Notes: generated by a model not told the origin, from the letters alone. Positions 44,845 to 54,405 are shown, counted from the first letter of the stretch. The stretch: DNA of 64,000 bases from Algoriphagus zhangzhouensis (GCF_900148515.1 NZ_FRXN01000001.1:930001-994000), one strand, 5' to 3'. Numbers and translations are program-made.

Positions 44845-45081
44845 AAATACGACAATTTGGAAGGGTTTCCTTTAAAAAACTGTTGGCAGAATCTTGAATC
44901 GGATTATAAACCTCTACCCATCAATATTTCAACAAGATATTTTTATAGTTGTTTAATAGCTTTAGGGGAAGGAATCTAAGCATCTATTGCTTATATTGAA
45001 GTAGACACACAATTAACTGCATTTCATGCAGATGAACTTCATCAGTTTGAAAAACCCACTCTAGATGACTTTTCAAATTGA
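44845..45081 (+). pseudogene. Decayed gene remnant with one internal stop
   Basis: One frame reads coding-like amino acid sequence for 237 bases with no start codon. It runs DNLEGFPLKNCWQNLES through PINISTRYFYSC to a TAA at 44977..44979, then continues in the same frame with ASIAYIEVDTQLTAFHADEL to a TGA at 45079..45081. The upstream limit is a TAA at 44842. Composition (W, Y, F, acidic tail) and continuity across the stop suggest a real protein lost its 5' end and gained a stop. The family is not known. A sequencing error at the stop cannot be excluded. Confidence 0.45.
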
Positions 45082-45129
45082 TCTTAGCTTTTAGGATATA
45101 AATTTTTCCTATGATTTAACCTCTAGCCT

Positions 45130-46011
45130 ATGCCAGTTTACAGTACCTACAAAGTGCACCAATCAGACCAAAAGGTATTTCGCCATTTTACAGTAAAAAA
45201 TCAATTGTATGTATTTTACAATTGTCCCCAAAAGGAGAAAGTGATGCAGCTGTACAGTGCTTACAATCAATTTGTGTTTTCTCTTGGTGGCAGACGGAAT
45301 TTCTATAAAGGCAACCAAAAATGGGAACTCACTGAGGACACTGCTTTTTTATTGAAACGAACTGCTTTTCATCAAGAGTTGCATAATAAGACTGAGGGTT
45401 GGAAAGTGTTGGCTCTCTACGTGAAAGACGATTACTTCAAAAATGTTTTAGAGGAATTCAGATCTCATTTATCATGGGAAGACTTACCACCGCATAAAGA
45501 CGACATGCTGCTTTTTGTCCATTTAAATGAAAGGATAAAAAACTGCTACCTCAGTATGCTCCCCTATTTCGATGAAGACAAGGATTATCCCGAAGAAATC
45601 ATTGAAATGAAGTTTAAGGAGCTCCTCTATAACATATTCAAACATCCTGACAACAAGCATATCCTGTCCTATGTCAATGCTATCTCCACAGGCTATATTG
45701 TTCCCATTTGGGAAGTCATGGAGAACAACTTTATGTTTAATCTGAAGCTTGAGGAATTCGCAGAAATTGCAAATAGAAGTTTGTCAGCCTTCAAGCGAGA
45801 ATTCCAGGATCATTACGATACCTCTCCAGGAAAGTGGCTTAGTAAAAAACGTTTGGAGCGTGCTATCATTTACCTAAAAACTACCGACAATCCAGTCAGT
45901 TCCATAGCTTTCGATTGCGGCTTCAATAATGCTTCTCACTTTAGCAGAGTTTTTAAAGACAGGTTTGGTGTGACCCCTTCAGATTATAAAAATAGTCTAA
46001 CCGCAAAGTAA
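45130..46011 (+). CDS. AraC-family transcriptional regulator
   Basis: This 293-residue regulator has an N-terminal half (about 1-180) of AraC-associated sensor type and a C-terminal double HTH (about 190-290). Seen: LEEFAEIANRSLSAFKREFQ in the first helix-turn-helix, VSSIAFDCGFNNASHFSRVF in the second, and the closing GVTPSDYK. It is the first of four plus-strand genes (regulator, cupin, FAD oxidoreductase, double-cupin lipoprotein), with a 160-base gap before the cupin gene where the target promoter probably lies. The signal sensed is unknown. Confidence 0.92.
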   Translation: MPVYSTYKVHQSDQKVFRHFTVKNQLYVFYNCPQKEKVMQLYSAYNQFVFSLGGRRNFYKGNQKWELTEDTAFLLKRTAFHQELHNKTEGWKVLALYVKDDYFKNVLEEFRSHLSWEDLPPHKDDMLLFVHLNERIKNCYLSMLPYFDEDKDYPEEIIEMKFKELLYNIFKHPDNKHILSYVNAISTGYIVPIWEVMENNFMFNLKLEEFAEIANRSLSAFKREFQDHYDTSPGKWLSKKRLERAIIYLKTTDNPVSSIAFDCGFNNASHFSRVFKDRFGVTPSDYKNSLTAK

Positions 46012-46171
46012 ATATTTTGGACTTTTAAGAACAGGCAGGCAAAAAAATCTACAATAGATTAGTCTCGATATAATAACGATCCGGCAGAAATATTTGCAAT
46101 ATCCTTTGAATGGAACAAAAAGTTTTGTGAGGTCGGAGCGTGATAATTTGACAATTAAAATCAGGTAGATT

Positions 46172-46642
46172 ATGAAATCTAGATTAGCCGTCTGCTTTAC
46201 CTCATGTATTGCCTTAATGATCGTAAGCTCCCAAACTTTGGTAGCACAAAACCAGAATTCTACTTCTGTTGAAAATACGCTTCATATTTCAAAAGCTGAT
46301 TTTCCCAAAAACAATCCTGTCAATTTACTTCAAGGTTGGGGCAATATGGTAGTTGCTATTAACGAACCACCTGCAGGTACAGATTATACTCCGCTTTTAA
46401 AAGGACAAAAAGATGACCTATGTCAAGTATCACATTGGGGTTATCTGGAAAAAGGAAAACTGAAAGTGGTTCATACAGACGGATCCGAAGCTGAAGTTGG
46501 AACCGGTGAAGTGTTTTATATGCCACCAGGTCATACTGTAATGGTATTGGAAGATGCTAGGATAATAGACTTTAGCCCCGAAAAACCAATGATGAAACTT
46601 TTAGATGACATCAACAAATTGTTATCTGCACCTAAAAATTAG
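46172..46642 (+). CDS. Exported cupin-like protein
   Basis: This 156-residue protein has a signal peptide (about 1-25) and a cupin-like barrel. Seen: VSHWGYLEKGKLKVVHTDGS and GTGEVFYMPPGHTVMVLED, matching the two cupin motifs, but with few of the usual metal-ligand histidines (H in HWG, H in PGHT). It lies 160 bases after the AraC gene and 29 bases before the FAD oxidoreductase, so the latter two look cotranscribed. The ligand is unknown. Confidence 0.82.
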   Translation: MKSRLAVCFTSCIALMIVSSQTLVAQNQNSTSVENTLHISKADFPKNNPVNLLQGWGNMVVAINEPPAGTDYTPLLKGQKDDLCQVSHWGYLEKGKLKVVHTDGSEAEVGTGEVFYMPPGHTVMVLEDARIIDFSPEKPMMKLLDDINKLLSAPKN

Positions 46643-46671
46643 GTGTCATTAATGATTCAAACAGGAAATAA

Positions 46672-48033
46672 ATGAAAGGTATGAGTCTTCAGGAACTAAC
46701 AGGCCAAGTAATAGGGCCTTCAGACACAAATTACGATGAAGCCAGAGCGGTCTACAATGCTATGATCGACAAGAAACCCGCTATTATCGTAGTGTGTGAA
46801 AACACACAAGATGTAGTAAACGCGATTAATTATTCCGTAAAAAACAAGTTGGAAGTCTCCATACGTGGAGGTGGGCACAACGGAGCGGGACTTGGGGTAG
46901 TCGATAATGGCTTGGTAATAGACTTGTCAGGAATGAAAACCATATCTATTGACCCAGATACTAAAACAGCTGTAATCGGAGCCGGAAATTTGTTGCGTGA
47001 AATCGATGCCGTTACTCACGAATATGGACTCGCATTGCCTAGTGGAATCTTCGGTACAACTGGAATCAGTGGACTTACCTTGGGTGGCGGTTTAGGGTAT
47101 TTGAGTAGAAAAGCAGGGTTGACAATTGATAACCTGCTCGAATGTGAAGTGGTACTTGCAAATGGCGACACAGTAATTGCCAATAAAGACTCTCATTCTG
47201 ATCTATTTTGGGCACTACGCGGTGGTGGTGGAAATTTTGGGGTGGTTACTTCTTTCAAATTCAAATTAATTGAAGTTAAAAAAGTCTATGCTGGCCCTAT
47301 GTTTTGGCCTTTGGAGCAAGCAAAAGAAGCGATGAGGTTCTATGATGAATTTACCAAAAATGCCTCCAAGGAGCTATATGGTTTCTTTGCCTTTCTAATT
47401 GTCCCTCCCGCTGATCCCTTTCCTGAAAACCTATGGAATAAAAATGTATGCGGTGTAGTGTGGAATTATACAGGACCTATTGAAAAGGCTGCAGAAGTTT
47501 TCAAACCAATCCGCGAATTTGGACCTCACATATTGGATTTTGTTGGTGAAATGCCCATGCCAGTTCTGAATGGAATGTTCGATGCACTTTATCCACCGGG
47601 ATTAAACTGGTATTGGCGAGCTCACTATTTTAAAGATTTGCCGGATGAAGCTATTGAGGTGAATGTCAAATACGGAGGAAATATCCCGAATTTTCATTCC
47701 ACTACCCACCTTTATCCTATTGACGGGGCTGTGCATGATGTAGCGAATAGTGAAACAGCCTGGGCAAATCGGGATGCACGCTGGGCACAGGTGATAGCAG
47801 GCATCGATCCTGATCCTGCTAATTCCAAAATGATTACAGATTGGAGCAAAAAATATCACGATGATTTAAGCCCATTTGCTATGGGAGGAGGATATATAAA
47901 TTTTTTGATGAACGAAGGCCAGGAAAGGGTAATGGCTGCTTATAAAAGCAATTATGACAGGTTAGTGGAGGTAAAAACCAAGTACGACCCGAGTAATTTT
48001 TTCCATATAAATCAAAATATTAAACCTATCTGA
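46672..48033 (+). CDS. FAD-linked oxidoreductase (BBE/6-hydroxynicotine-oxidase type)
   Basis: This is a 453-residue PCMH-type flavoprotein with a berberine-bridge-like C-terminus. Seen: the FAD-attaching histidine in SIRGGGHNGAG, ALPSGIFGTTGISGLTLGGG (no cysteine at the second FAD link, so at most one covalent bond), LFWALRGGGGNFGVV, and the C-terminal FFHINQNIKP, the BBE signature. It probably oxidises a small organic substrate such as a sugar or aromatic amine. No signal peptide is present, so it is cytoplasmic, unlike its exported cupin neighbours. ATG at 46672 or 46681 could be used. Confidence 0.9.
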   Translation: MKGMSLQELTGQVIGPSDTNYDEARAVYNAMIDKKPAIIVVCENTQDVVNAINYSVKNKLEVSIRGGGHNGAGLGVVDNGLVIDLSGMKTISIDPDTKTAVIGAGNLLREIDAVTHEYGLALPSGIFGTTGISGLTLGGGLGYLSRKAGLTIDNLLECEVVLANGDTVIANKDSHSDLFWALRGGGGNFGVVTSFKFKLIEVKKVYAGPMFWPLEQAKEAMRFYDEFTKNASKELYGFFAFLIVPPADPFPENLWNKNVCGVVWNYTGPIEKAAEVFKPIREFGPHILDFVGEMPMPVLNGMFDALYPPGLNWYWRAHYFKDLPDEAIEVNVKYGGNIPNFHSTTHLYPIDGAVHDVANSETAWANRDARWAQVIAGIDPDPANSKMITDWSKKYHDDLSPFAMGGGYINFLMNEGQERVMAAYKSNYDRLVEVKTKYDPSNFFHINQNIKPI

Positions 48034-48088
48034 TTTTAAACATACCAAACTATATAAGCACATTTTTTTTAATCAAAATTATCTAATT

Positions 48089-48868
48089 ATGAAAAATAGA
48101 TTCAATTCCATCCCGTTCCTCTTTGTCCTAATGATTGCGTTCTTTTCCTGTGATAAATCTTCAGATAAGGACACTGATCCAGTGATAGACGACTCTGAAC
48201 TACAAGATAATACTGACATCCGGGATCTGGCAGCCACTGATATTGCTCCAGAGATGACAAATATCCTTAAAGAGGATCATAATGTTTTGATTTATGAGTT
48301 GACTATTGAACCAGGTGACACACTACCCTACCATGAACATCCCTACAATTCATTTTATATTATGCAGGGTGGTACACTGGAGATCATTTTCGAAGACTTG
48401 ACGTCAGCAACAATCGAATTTGAAACAGGTCAAACAGGAATAGGAGCTCCAGCAGGTGATATGGCTATAAATCGTGGCGAGACAACCATAAAAGTACTCA
48501 TGCATGAATTCTATTCTTTGATTATAAAAGAAAACAAAGATTTATACTCGGTTAATTGGAAAGAAGGGGCGTTTTATATTGCTCCAAAAATGACTGAGTT
48601 AAAACATGATGAATTTGGCATTGTGATTTATGAATTGACTATCGAACCTGGTGAAACCTTACCATATCACGTACATCCATATCATTCTAATTATATTATC
48701 GAAGGCGGTATTTTAGAGGTAATTGTTGGGAACGCTAGCTCAGGTACTACTAAGGAATATTTAGAAGGAAGGCTTGGATTAGGGAATCCTTTAGCTGACG
48801 TTGCAATTAATCGGGGCGAGACCACAGTAAAGGTACTTATGCAGGAAATTTATTCTTTAAATCCATAA
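48089..48868 (+). CDS. Double-cupin lipoprotein
   Basis: This 259-residue lipoprotein has a lipobox FFSC (cysteine at about residue 21) followed by two similar cupin-type domains, about 50-140 and 150-255. Repeats are obvious: IYELTIEPGDTLPYHEHPYN in the first and IYELTIEPGETLPYHVHPYH in the second, each followed by a GG-x-LE and an AINRGETT(I/V)KVLM block. The histidine pairs H-x-H in both suggest metal sites. It looks like an internal duplication. It follows the FAD oxidoreductase by 55 bases and is the likely end of the AraC-controlled cluster. Confidence 0.87.
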   Translation: MKNRFNSIPFLFVLMIAFFSCDKSSDKDTDPVIDDSELQDNTDIRDLAATDIAPEMTNILKEDHNVLIYELTIEPGDTLPYHEHPYNSFYIMQGGTLEIIFEDLTSATIEFETGQTGIGAPAGDMAINRGETTIKVLMHEFYSLIIKENKDLYSVNWKEGAFYIAPKMTELKHDEFGIVIYELTIEPGETLPYHVHPYHSNYIIEGGILEVIVGNASSGTTKEYLEGRLGLGNPLADVAINRGETTVKVLMQEIYSLNP

Positions 48869-48919
48869 CAGGAAATATAGGCAAAAACTTCCAACACAAT
48901 TAGATAGATTGGGTTTGGT

Positions 48920-49041
48920 TGTACGCGGATTGCTCATACTCAAATGGGCAGTTTCGCGTACTCTTTTGAATAAAAAAATCTAAAATCACCTCCTAAAAAA
49001 TAAAATAAGTGCACCCTTCGAGATTTAAAGGTGTTATTTTA
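48920..49041. terminator. Two hairpins in the convergent gap
   Basis: A long stem pairs GTACGCG (48921..48927) with CGCGTAC (48955..48961), extended inward by GATTGCTCAT facing ATGGGCAGTTT. A second stem pairs TAAAATAA-CACC with GGTG-TTATTTTA (49001..49041) with a 3-base bulge. They lie between the converging double-cupin and helicase genes and probably stop transcription from both sides. Confidence 0.5.
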
Positions 49042-49108
49042 ATCCACCCATTTTTTGAAATTTCAACAAAAAGCAAAATCTACCAATCTTTTTAACCCTT
49101 AGCTATTT

Positions 49109-51367
49109 TCAAATATCTCTATTCCCAGCAAAAACCATCTTGAGAGTTCCGTAGTCATACTTGTTTTTGAAGTGCTCACGAAGCTCTTTCATGGTTTTAA
49201 ATTTTTCCAAGCTTGCCATAATCTCTATGATAACTTCTTGAGGCAAGCAGTCCTCCAATTCAAATCTACCTGCAGCAATTCCTTCAGCCATATGGCTTTT
49301 GATAGTTGATTCAGCCAAGCCTCTTTCCATGGCGATTGATCTGATATCTTTCCCAGACTCGAAAAGTAAAAAAGTCATTGCATGAGAATCACCTTTTTGT
49401 CTTTTAGGTGCCGCCGCTCCCTTTTTCCTTTTTCCGGTTTTGGATTTAATAGCCTTGAGTTTTTCCTCAGAAATCTCTTTTGCACGCAAGAAAAACTGCT
49501 TTCGAAGGTCCTGAATTGCCTGCTCAACATTCTGCATTTTCCCAGGAACCTCCCCAATGCTTACTGCATTGACAATATTTCTTATTTTACTGATATCCAA
49601 ATACTTTCGAAGAATCAACTCTTCGATAGCTTCCAGTTCTTCCTGGATCTTTTGAGTCTTGGTAAAACTGGAAACCATAGTCAATTGAAGGGCTATTTCC
49701 TGCAATCGATTTGCTAAGAAATTACGGTAGTACTCCCCTCCTTTTTCCAGTCTTTCATTGAGTTTTTCAAAATCTCCTTCATGAAGTAAATACAACAATT
49801 GTCTGCTGAACTTTTGAGTCACTTCGGATTCTCCCCTGAATTTCTCCAACATCTTCGGCATCGTGGCTTGCATATCCTCATCCTCAAATTCCATGGTTCC
49901 ACTTTGATCCTTGGTATGTTGATTGAGTTCACGGATAATCGGCGTAAAGTCAAAAGTTAGCTCCAGCAATTGATGGAGGTATCTTTTCTGATGAATATGA
50001 AGCAATTCTCCCAGCTTTTGATGGGCTTTGGAACCGGAAGAAAACTCAACAACCTGTTGATCGGAATGTACCAAATTAGGTTGGATTCTACTTCTCAAAA
50101 AGAGTCCATCCAGACTTCTCAATCTACTTAAAGCAACATACACTTGCCCGGGAGCAAAAGCTTTCCCCACATCGATAATTGCCTTGTCAAAAGTCAAACC
50201 CTGGCTTTTATGAACAGTCACGGCCCAAGCCAATTTTATAGGAAAATGAGAATAAGTTCCTACAACATCCTCATCCAATTCCTTCGTATCTGGATTTAAT
50301 ACATACTTTTTGTTTTCCCAGGTTTCCTTTCTCAGGATATATTCTCTATTCTCATCTTTCATGATGACTGTTACTGAATCCTTGGACAATTCAGTGACAG
50401 TGGCCAGCTTTCCATTGAAATAAGAAGCCATTCCGGAGCTGTCATTTTTGACAAACATGATTTGTGCCCCTTCTCGGAGTTCCAATGTTTCAGGCAATGG
50501 ATAAAGCGATTCCGGAAAGTCTCCTTCCACTTCAGCACGATAGAAAAAGGTCTTACTCGTCAACGCTTCCAGCTCACCTTGGTTGATTTGATCGGCCTTG
50601 TAATTATGCGTGGTGATGGTGATACAGTCCTTTTCCTCTTGAATTTCAGCGGCGCTTTTATAATGTTTATTCAAAAGCCGAACATCATCATCTGTCAGTT
50701 GATTGTCCCTCAAGTGATTCAACAAATCAATAAACACATGATCCTGCTGACGGAAAATCTTGTCCAGCTCCAGATAGACCAACCCTGAATTCTGAAGAGC
50801 TTTCGCCTCAAAGAAATGAATGCTGTTATAAAAACGGTTTAAAACTCCCCATTCCTGATCTCTCACAATCGGAGGCAACTGATACAAATCGCCAATCAGC
50901 AAAACCTGAACCCCTCCAAAAGGCTCATTAAAATTGCTCTTGGCACTTTTCAATCGGTAATCAATTGCATCCAGCACATCGGCTCTCAGCATACTAACCT
51001 CATCAATCACCAACAAATCAATGGCTCGTAGAACCGATTTTCTCACTTTATTGAGCGGGTGTTTTCTTCCCAAAGTATGCTGGGTAAAGAATCCATATTG
51101 ATCGGTATAATTGCCCTCAGGCTCTCGAACAGGCAGAAAACTCCCCAGGGGCAATAAGAACTGAGAATGGATTGTCACTCCTCTTGCATGCAAAGCTGCG
51201 ATACCTGTTGGAGCCACCACCACATAATTTTTATGAGTTTCCTTGGCTAGGTTTCTCAGAAAAGTAGTCTTCCCCGTTCCTGCTTTCCCAGTCAAAAAAA
51301 TCGGAGCTGAGGTACTATTTACAAATTGAGCAGCAAGTTTGAGTTTGTCGGTGGTAATGTCGGTCAT
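49109..51367 (-). CDS. Pif1/RecD-like helicase with C-terminal HTH
   Basis: This 752-residue helicase of the Pif1/RecD-like SF1B type likely unwinds DNA in repair. Seen: Walker A GKAGTGKTT (27-35), Walker B LLVIDEVSML, motif III-like FGGVQVLLIGDLYQLPP, and the late motif WAVTVHKSQGLTFDKAIID with VALSRLRSLDGL. Residues about 480-640 form a helical middle. The C-terminus has the HTH_40-type IRSIAMERGLAESTIKSHM found in RecQ and helicase relatives. It is cytoplasmic. There is no operon partner. Confidence 0.93.
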   Translation of the reverse strand: MTDITTDKLKLAAQFVNSTSAPIFLTGKAGTGKTTFLRNLAKETHKNYVVVAPTGIAALHARGVTIHSQFLLPLGSFLPVREPEGNYTDQYGFFTQHTLGRKHPLNKVRKSVLRAIDLLVIDEVSMLRADVLDAIDYRLKSAKSNFNEPFGGVQVLLIGDLYQLPPIVRDQEWGVLNRFYNSIHFFEAKALQNSGLVYLELDKIFRQQDHVFIDLLNHLRDNQLTDDDVRLLNKHYKSAAEIQEEKDCITITTHNYKADQINQGELEALTSKTFFYRAEVEGDFPESLYPLPETLELREGAQIMFVKNDSSGMASYFNGKLATVTELSKDSVTVIMKDENREYILRKETWENKKYVLNPDTKELDEDVVGTYSHFPIKLAWAVTVHKSQGLTFDKAIIDVGKAFAPGQVYVALSRLRSLDGLFLRSRIQPNLVHSDQQVVEFSSGSKAHQKLGELLHIHQKRYLHQLLELTFDFTPIIRELNQHTKDQSGTMEFEDEDMQATMPKMLEKFRGESEVTQKFSRQLLYLLHEGDFEKLNERLEKGGEYYRNFLANRLQEIALQLTMVSSFTKTQKIQEELEAIEELILRKYLDISKIRNIVNAVSIGEVPGKMQNVEQAIQDLRKQFFLRAKEISEEKLKAIKSKTGKRKKGAAAPKRQKGDSHAMTFLLFESGKDIRSIAMERGLAESTIKSHMAEGIAAGRFELEDCLPQEVIIEIMASLEKFKTMKELREHFKNKYDYGTLKMVFAGNRDI

Positions 51368-51685
51368 CTGGTAATCTTTGAAAAAATCCGTCTGGATTAA
51401 AGAACAAAACTAAAAGGAATAAACCTTGAAGCCATTAATCTCACAATTTTAAATAGTGTTGAATTTTACCAGCAATAAATCTATACAAGATAATAATAGT
51501 CTTGCGGCTTTAACCCAAATCAATTAAAAAATTAGGCTAAAGCCCGTTCAAACAGTTTTTTTTTGTGATCCACCAGCTAAAGCAGGTGGCAACCCAATCT
51601 ATTTTGTCCTATATTTTATCTCCCTTCTTCTATCTCGTATTCCTAATCTCTTTTCTCTTTTCTCCTTTCTCTAATCTCTCTTACC
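51368..51685. other. Gene-free region with a REP-like hairpin and a pyrimidine tract
   Basis: The stretch holds CTTGCGGCTTTAACCC, TAGGCTAAAGCCC and the hairpin CCACC-AGCTAAAGCA-GGTGG (51570..51589), which resemble a type of Bacteroidota intergenic palindrome that I recall with the GGCTAAAGCC core. From about 51615 to 51700 the plus strand is nearly all T and C (CCCTTCTTCT, TCTCTTTTCTCC). No open frame of merit is present. Confidence 0.5.
51570..51589. repeat. REP-like hairpin
   Basis: A stem CCACC/GGTGG with inner GC/GC pairs around TAAA (CCACC-A-GC-TAAA-GC-A-GGTGG). Flanking copies of the GGCTAAAGC or GGCTTTAACC core at 51513..51545 suggest a multi-arm element. Confidence 0.5.
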
Positions 51686-53308
51686 CTATTTCCCTTTTCC
51701 AGAATCCTTCCCTATTCCGGAAAGCAGCTTGACCACACCACCAGGCGTAATATCCATCAATCCAGTTTTTGTAGTTTCCCAAATAAAATTGAATGGACCT
51801 CGGTATTGATTTCTGGTTGAATGAAACCTCGCAATTCGGTGATTATTCTTTTCAGGAATATTGTCAGAGCGAATGGCAATATTAGCTAAAAAGGAAGCAG
51901 TTCCATGTTTATGTCCTCTTAATTGCCCTGATTTTCGGATTTCAAGTTTTAGATCTTCATAGTCAAACTGGACCGTGGAATAAGCCGAGTTGTCTCTTGA
52001 ATCCATATTCAATTTCAAACTCCTCATTGTTCCCGAAGTAATCGAGATGTTTGCCAAAGGAATCAAAATTGGATTCAATTGTGGAAGATTTAGTCTGGAC
52101 ACATCCAAATCCAATGAAAAATATTCTTGATTATATGGAACTGTAAAATGCGCCATCACTGGAGAAATCCCCATAAAATCAGCATTCACATCCATAATTA
52201 GCTGATTTTGCTTTTGCAAAGAATCGATGGTGATCAATCCGGTCACTTTTGCATTCAAATTATCAAATCGAATTTCGCCACCAGTCTGATTTCCATTAGG
52301 CACTTCGATATAGGTGATTTTGGAGTTTTTGATCTGAAGGGTATCAATATCAAGTGGAAAAGGAATTCGCGAAAGCATCCCTGCAAACATTGGTTTCCTC
52401 TCCTCATCAACTCTGATTTTATTTTTGTTTCTCAAATCCACCATCACCAGGCTATCGATCAACATCTTTTGAGAAATCACAGACCAGTTGCCATACACAT
52501 CACTCTTCGTATCCAATTGATCAAATCTGACCTCCTTTATCCCTATTTCAAATAAATCAGATTGGTAGTCCAACTGATGGGAATAATCAAGAATCTCATC
52601 ATCAAACTCCATAGATATATCTTGTAAAGAGAGATAGGCTTCTGTAAAGTTAAAATCAACAGAGCCCACTCTAAACTCCTGCTTGTCCGACATTCGAATT
52701 CTTAGATTTTTGACACCAGTCCTGATTTTCTCCAATTGAAAAGGAACCATATTGGTCACCAAAACGGAGTCAGTTTCGATTCCTTCTGCATAAATGGTCA
52801 AATCGGTAAAGCTTCCAAATCGTCTTAGACTATCCCCTTTCATCAAGAGTTCAGCATTTCCTCCTTCAACCACAAAATTCCTGATAATACCTCTTCGGAG
52901 AATATCCCCAAACACATCTTGAAATGCCCTAGAACTTTGTTTGACATTGGTAAGACTATCTTTTCTGATCAATCTAAAAGATGGATTTTCCAACCTCAAC
53001 TCACCAATTTCAATATCTTTTTTGAAAATATATTCCAGCAATTTCACATTGCTCATTTTCATTCGGTCCATAGATCCCTCCAATTCAAAAGGCAAGCTAT
53101 CGTGAAGCGGAACCAATAGAATATGATTCAAATCTACTTTACCAAGCAATAACTTGACATCAACATCTTCAAAAACTAAGTCATAATTTCTTGATTCCCG
53201 AGTGTTTAAAGAGTTTTTGATTTTATAAGCAATCCAATATTCAGCACTGAAAAAAACTAGAGCGATGACTCCTATTATCGAAACAGAAATAAAGAATATT
53301 TTTTTCAT
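51686..53308 (-). CDS. Hypothetical AsmA-like/DUF748-like envelope protein
   Basis: This 540-residue protein has an N-terminal transmembrane helix (about 3-24) and a long beta-strand-rich body with repeated motifs such as IGELRLENPSFRLIRKD and IDTLQIKNSKITYIEVPNG, as in AsmA/DUF748 proteins that sit in the periplasm. It ends with KTGLMDITPGGVVKLLSGIG. These relatives are linked to lipid transport or outer-membrane biogenesis; that is family knowledge and its job here is unknown. It is a single-gene minus-strand unit. Confidence 0.75.
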   Translation of the reverse strand: MKKIFFISVSIIGVIALVFFSAEYWIAYKIKNSLNTRESRNYDLVFEDVDVKLLLGKVDLNHILLVPLHDSLPFELEGSMDRMKMSNVKLLEYIFKKDIEIGELRLENPSFRLIRKDSLTNVKQSSRAFQDVFGDILRRGIIRNFVVEGGNAELLMKGDSLRRFGSFTDLTIYAEGIETDSVLVTNMVPFQLEKIRTGVKNLRIRMSDKQEFRVGSVDFNFTEAYLSLQDISMEFDDEILDYSHQLDYQSDLFEIGIKEVRFDQLDTKSDVYGNWSVISQKMLIDSLVMVDLRNKNKIRVDEERKPMFAGMLSRIPFPLDIDTLQIKNSKITYIEVPNGNQTGGEIRFDNLNAKVTGLITIDSLQKQNQLIMDVNADFMGISPVMAHFTVPYNQEYFSLDLDVSRLNLPQLNPILIPLANISITSGTMRSLKLNMDSRDNSAYSTVQFDYEDLKLEIRKSGQLRGHKHGTASFLANIAIRSDNIPEKNNHRIARFHSTRNQYRGPFNFIWETTKTGLMDITPGGVVKLLSGIGKDSGKGK

Positions 53309-53522
53309 AGATACTGTTAAGTAAGATAAGCATAACCATAACTAAATCATTCCTTTCCCTAACAATTTGTCATTCCCTGGTACTTTGAATTAGCATATTA
53401 TACCGATAGCATAGAATTACTTGGGTATTCGAAAAAACATTCCAAAATTGTCTTTAATAAGATTCTTATCTTTCAAATTCTTTAATACTTCAACCCCACA
53501 AATTTCAGTAACCTTATTAAAC

Positions 53523-54389
53523 ATGAAATACCCAGCAATTTTAGCTTTATCACTCTTTGCCTTTACTTCCTGTCAAAAAGGCTCCAGTACTGAGGAAACA
53601 GCTGATTCTACACCAGTTGAATGGATTCAGCTCTTCAATGGAAAAGACATGGATGACTGGAAAATCAAAATCAGAACCCACGATTTAGGAGATAATTATG
53701 CCAATACTTTTCGTGTGGAAGATGGAATGATGCAAGTGAGATACGATGGGTATGAGGCATTTGATCAACAGTATGGGCATATTTTTTACAAGGATCCTTT
53801 TTCATATTATTTGCTTCAGGTAGAATATAGATTTACCGGAGAGCAAGCTCTTGAAGGCGAAGGATGGGCTTGGAGAAATAGTGGAGCCATGCTTCATTCT
53901 CAAGATCCAGCCACTATGTTGAAGGATCAAAATTTCCCTATCTCTGTAGAAGCACAGTTCTTGGGTGGAAACGGAACAGATAAAAGATCTACCTGTAATC
54001 TTTGCACCCCAGGAACCAATGTAGTGTTGGCTGACACTCTATTTACTCCACATTGTATCAATTCCAGCTCTGAAACTTACCATGGAGACCAGTGGGTTCA
54101 GGCGAATTTCATTGTTTTAGGAGATGAAGTGATCCATCATTTGGTAGGAACTGATACAGTTTTCAGTTACAACCAACCTCAAATCGGTGGAGGAAGCGTA
54201 GATCCTTTTGATGAAAAAGTAAAAATTGACGGAAAACTTTTGGATTCAGGATACATTTCCTTGCAAAGTGAATCCCATCCTGTTGATTTTAGAAAAGTGG
54301 CTTTGATCGATTTAAGCCCATACAAAAATGATCCTGCAAAAATGAAGGAAATTGTAGATGAAGCTTTTGCTACTACAGTTATGAAATAA
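53523..54389 (+). CDS. DUF1080 lipoprotein (3-keto-disaccharide hydrolase-like, LamG fold)
   Basis: From the ATG at 53523 this is a 288-residue lipoprotein; the lipobox is FAFTSC (Cys17). The mature part has the DUF1080 signature WIQLFNGKDMDDWKIKI and the LamG-like strand sets FRVEDGMMQVRY, YYLLQVEYRF and GYISLQSESHPVDFRKVALI. A proportion of this family has been shown to hydrolyse 3-keto-glycosides, so it may act in a 3-keto-sugar route with the convergent oxidoreductase, but that is inference. The upstream frame from the TTG at 53421 lacks a signal and is rejected. Confidence 0.88.
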   Translation: MKYPAILALSLFAFTSCQKGSSTEETADSTPVEWIQLFNGKDMDDWKIKIRTHDLGDNYANTFRVEDGMMQVRYDGYEAFDQQYGHIFYKDPFSYYLLQVEYRFTGEQALEGEGWAWRNSGAMLHSQDPATMLKDQNFPISVEAQFLGGNGTDKRSTCNLCTPGTNVVLADTLFTPHCINSSSETYHGDQWVQANFIVLGDEVIHHLVGTDTVFSYNQPQIGGGSVDPFDEKVKIDGKLLDSGYISLQSESHPVDFRKVALIDLSPYKNDPAKMKEIVDEAFATTVMK

Positions 54390-54405
54390 GAAATCCTTTT
54401 CAAAA

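Noticed and set aside
45017..45031. Perfect short palindrome CTGCAT-TTC-ATGCAG upstream of the AraC gene
   Set aside because: It falls inside the decayed reading frame and is explained by coding sequence, although an operator cannot be excluded.
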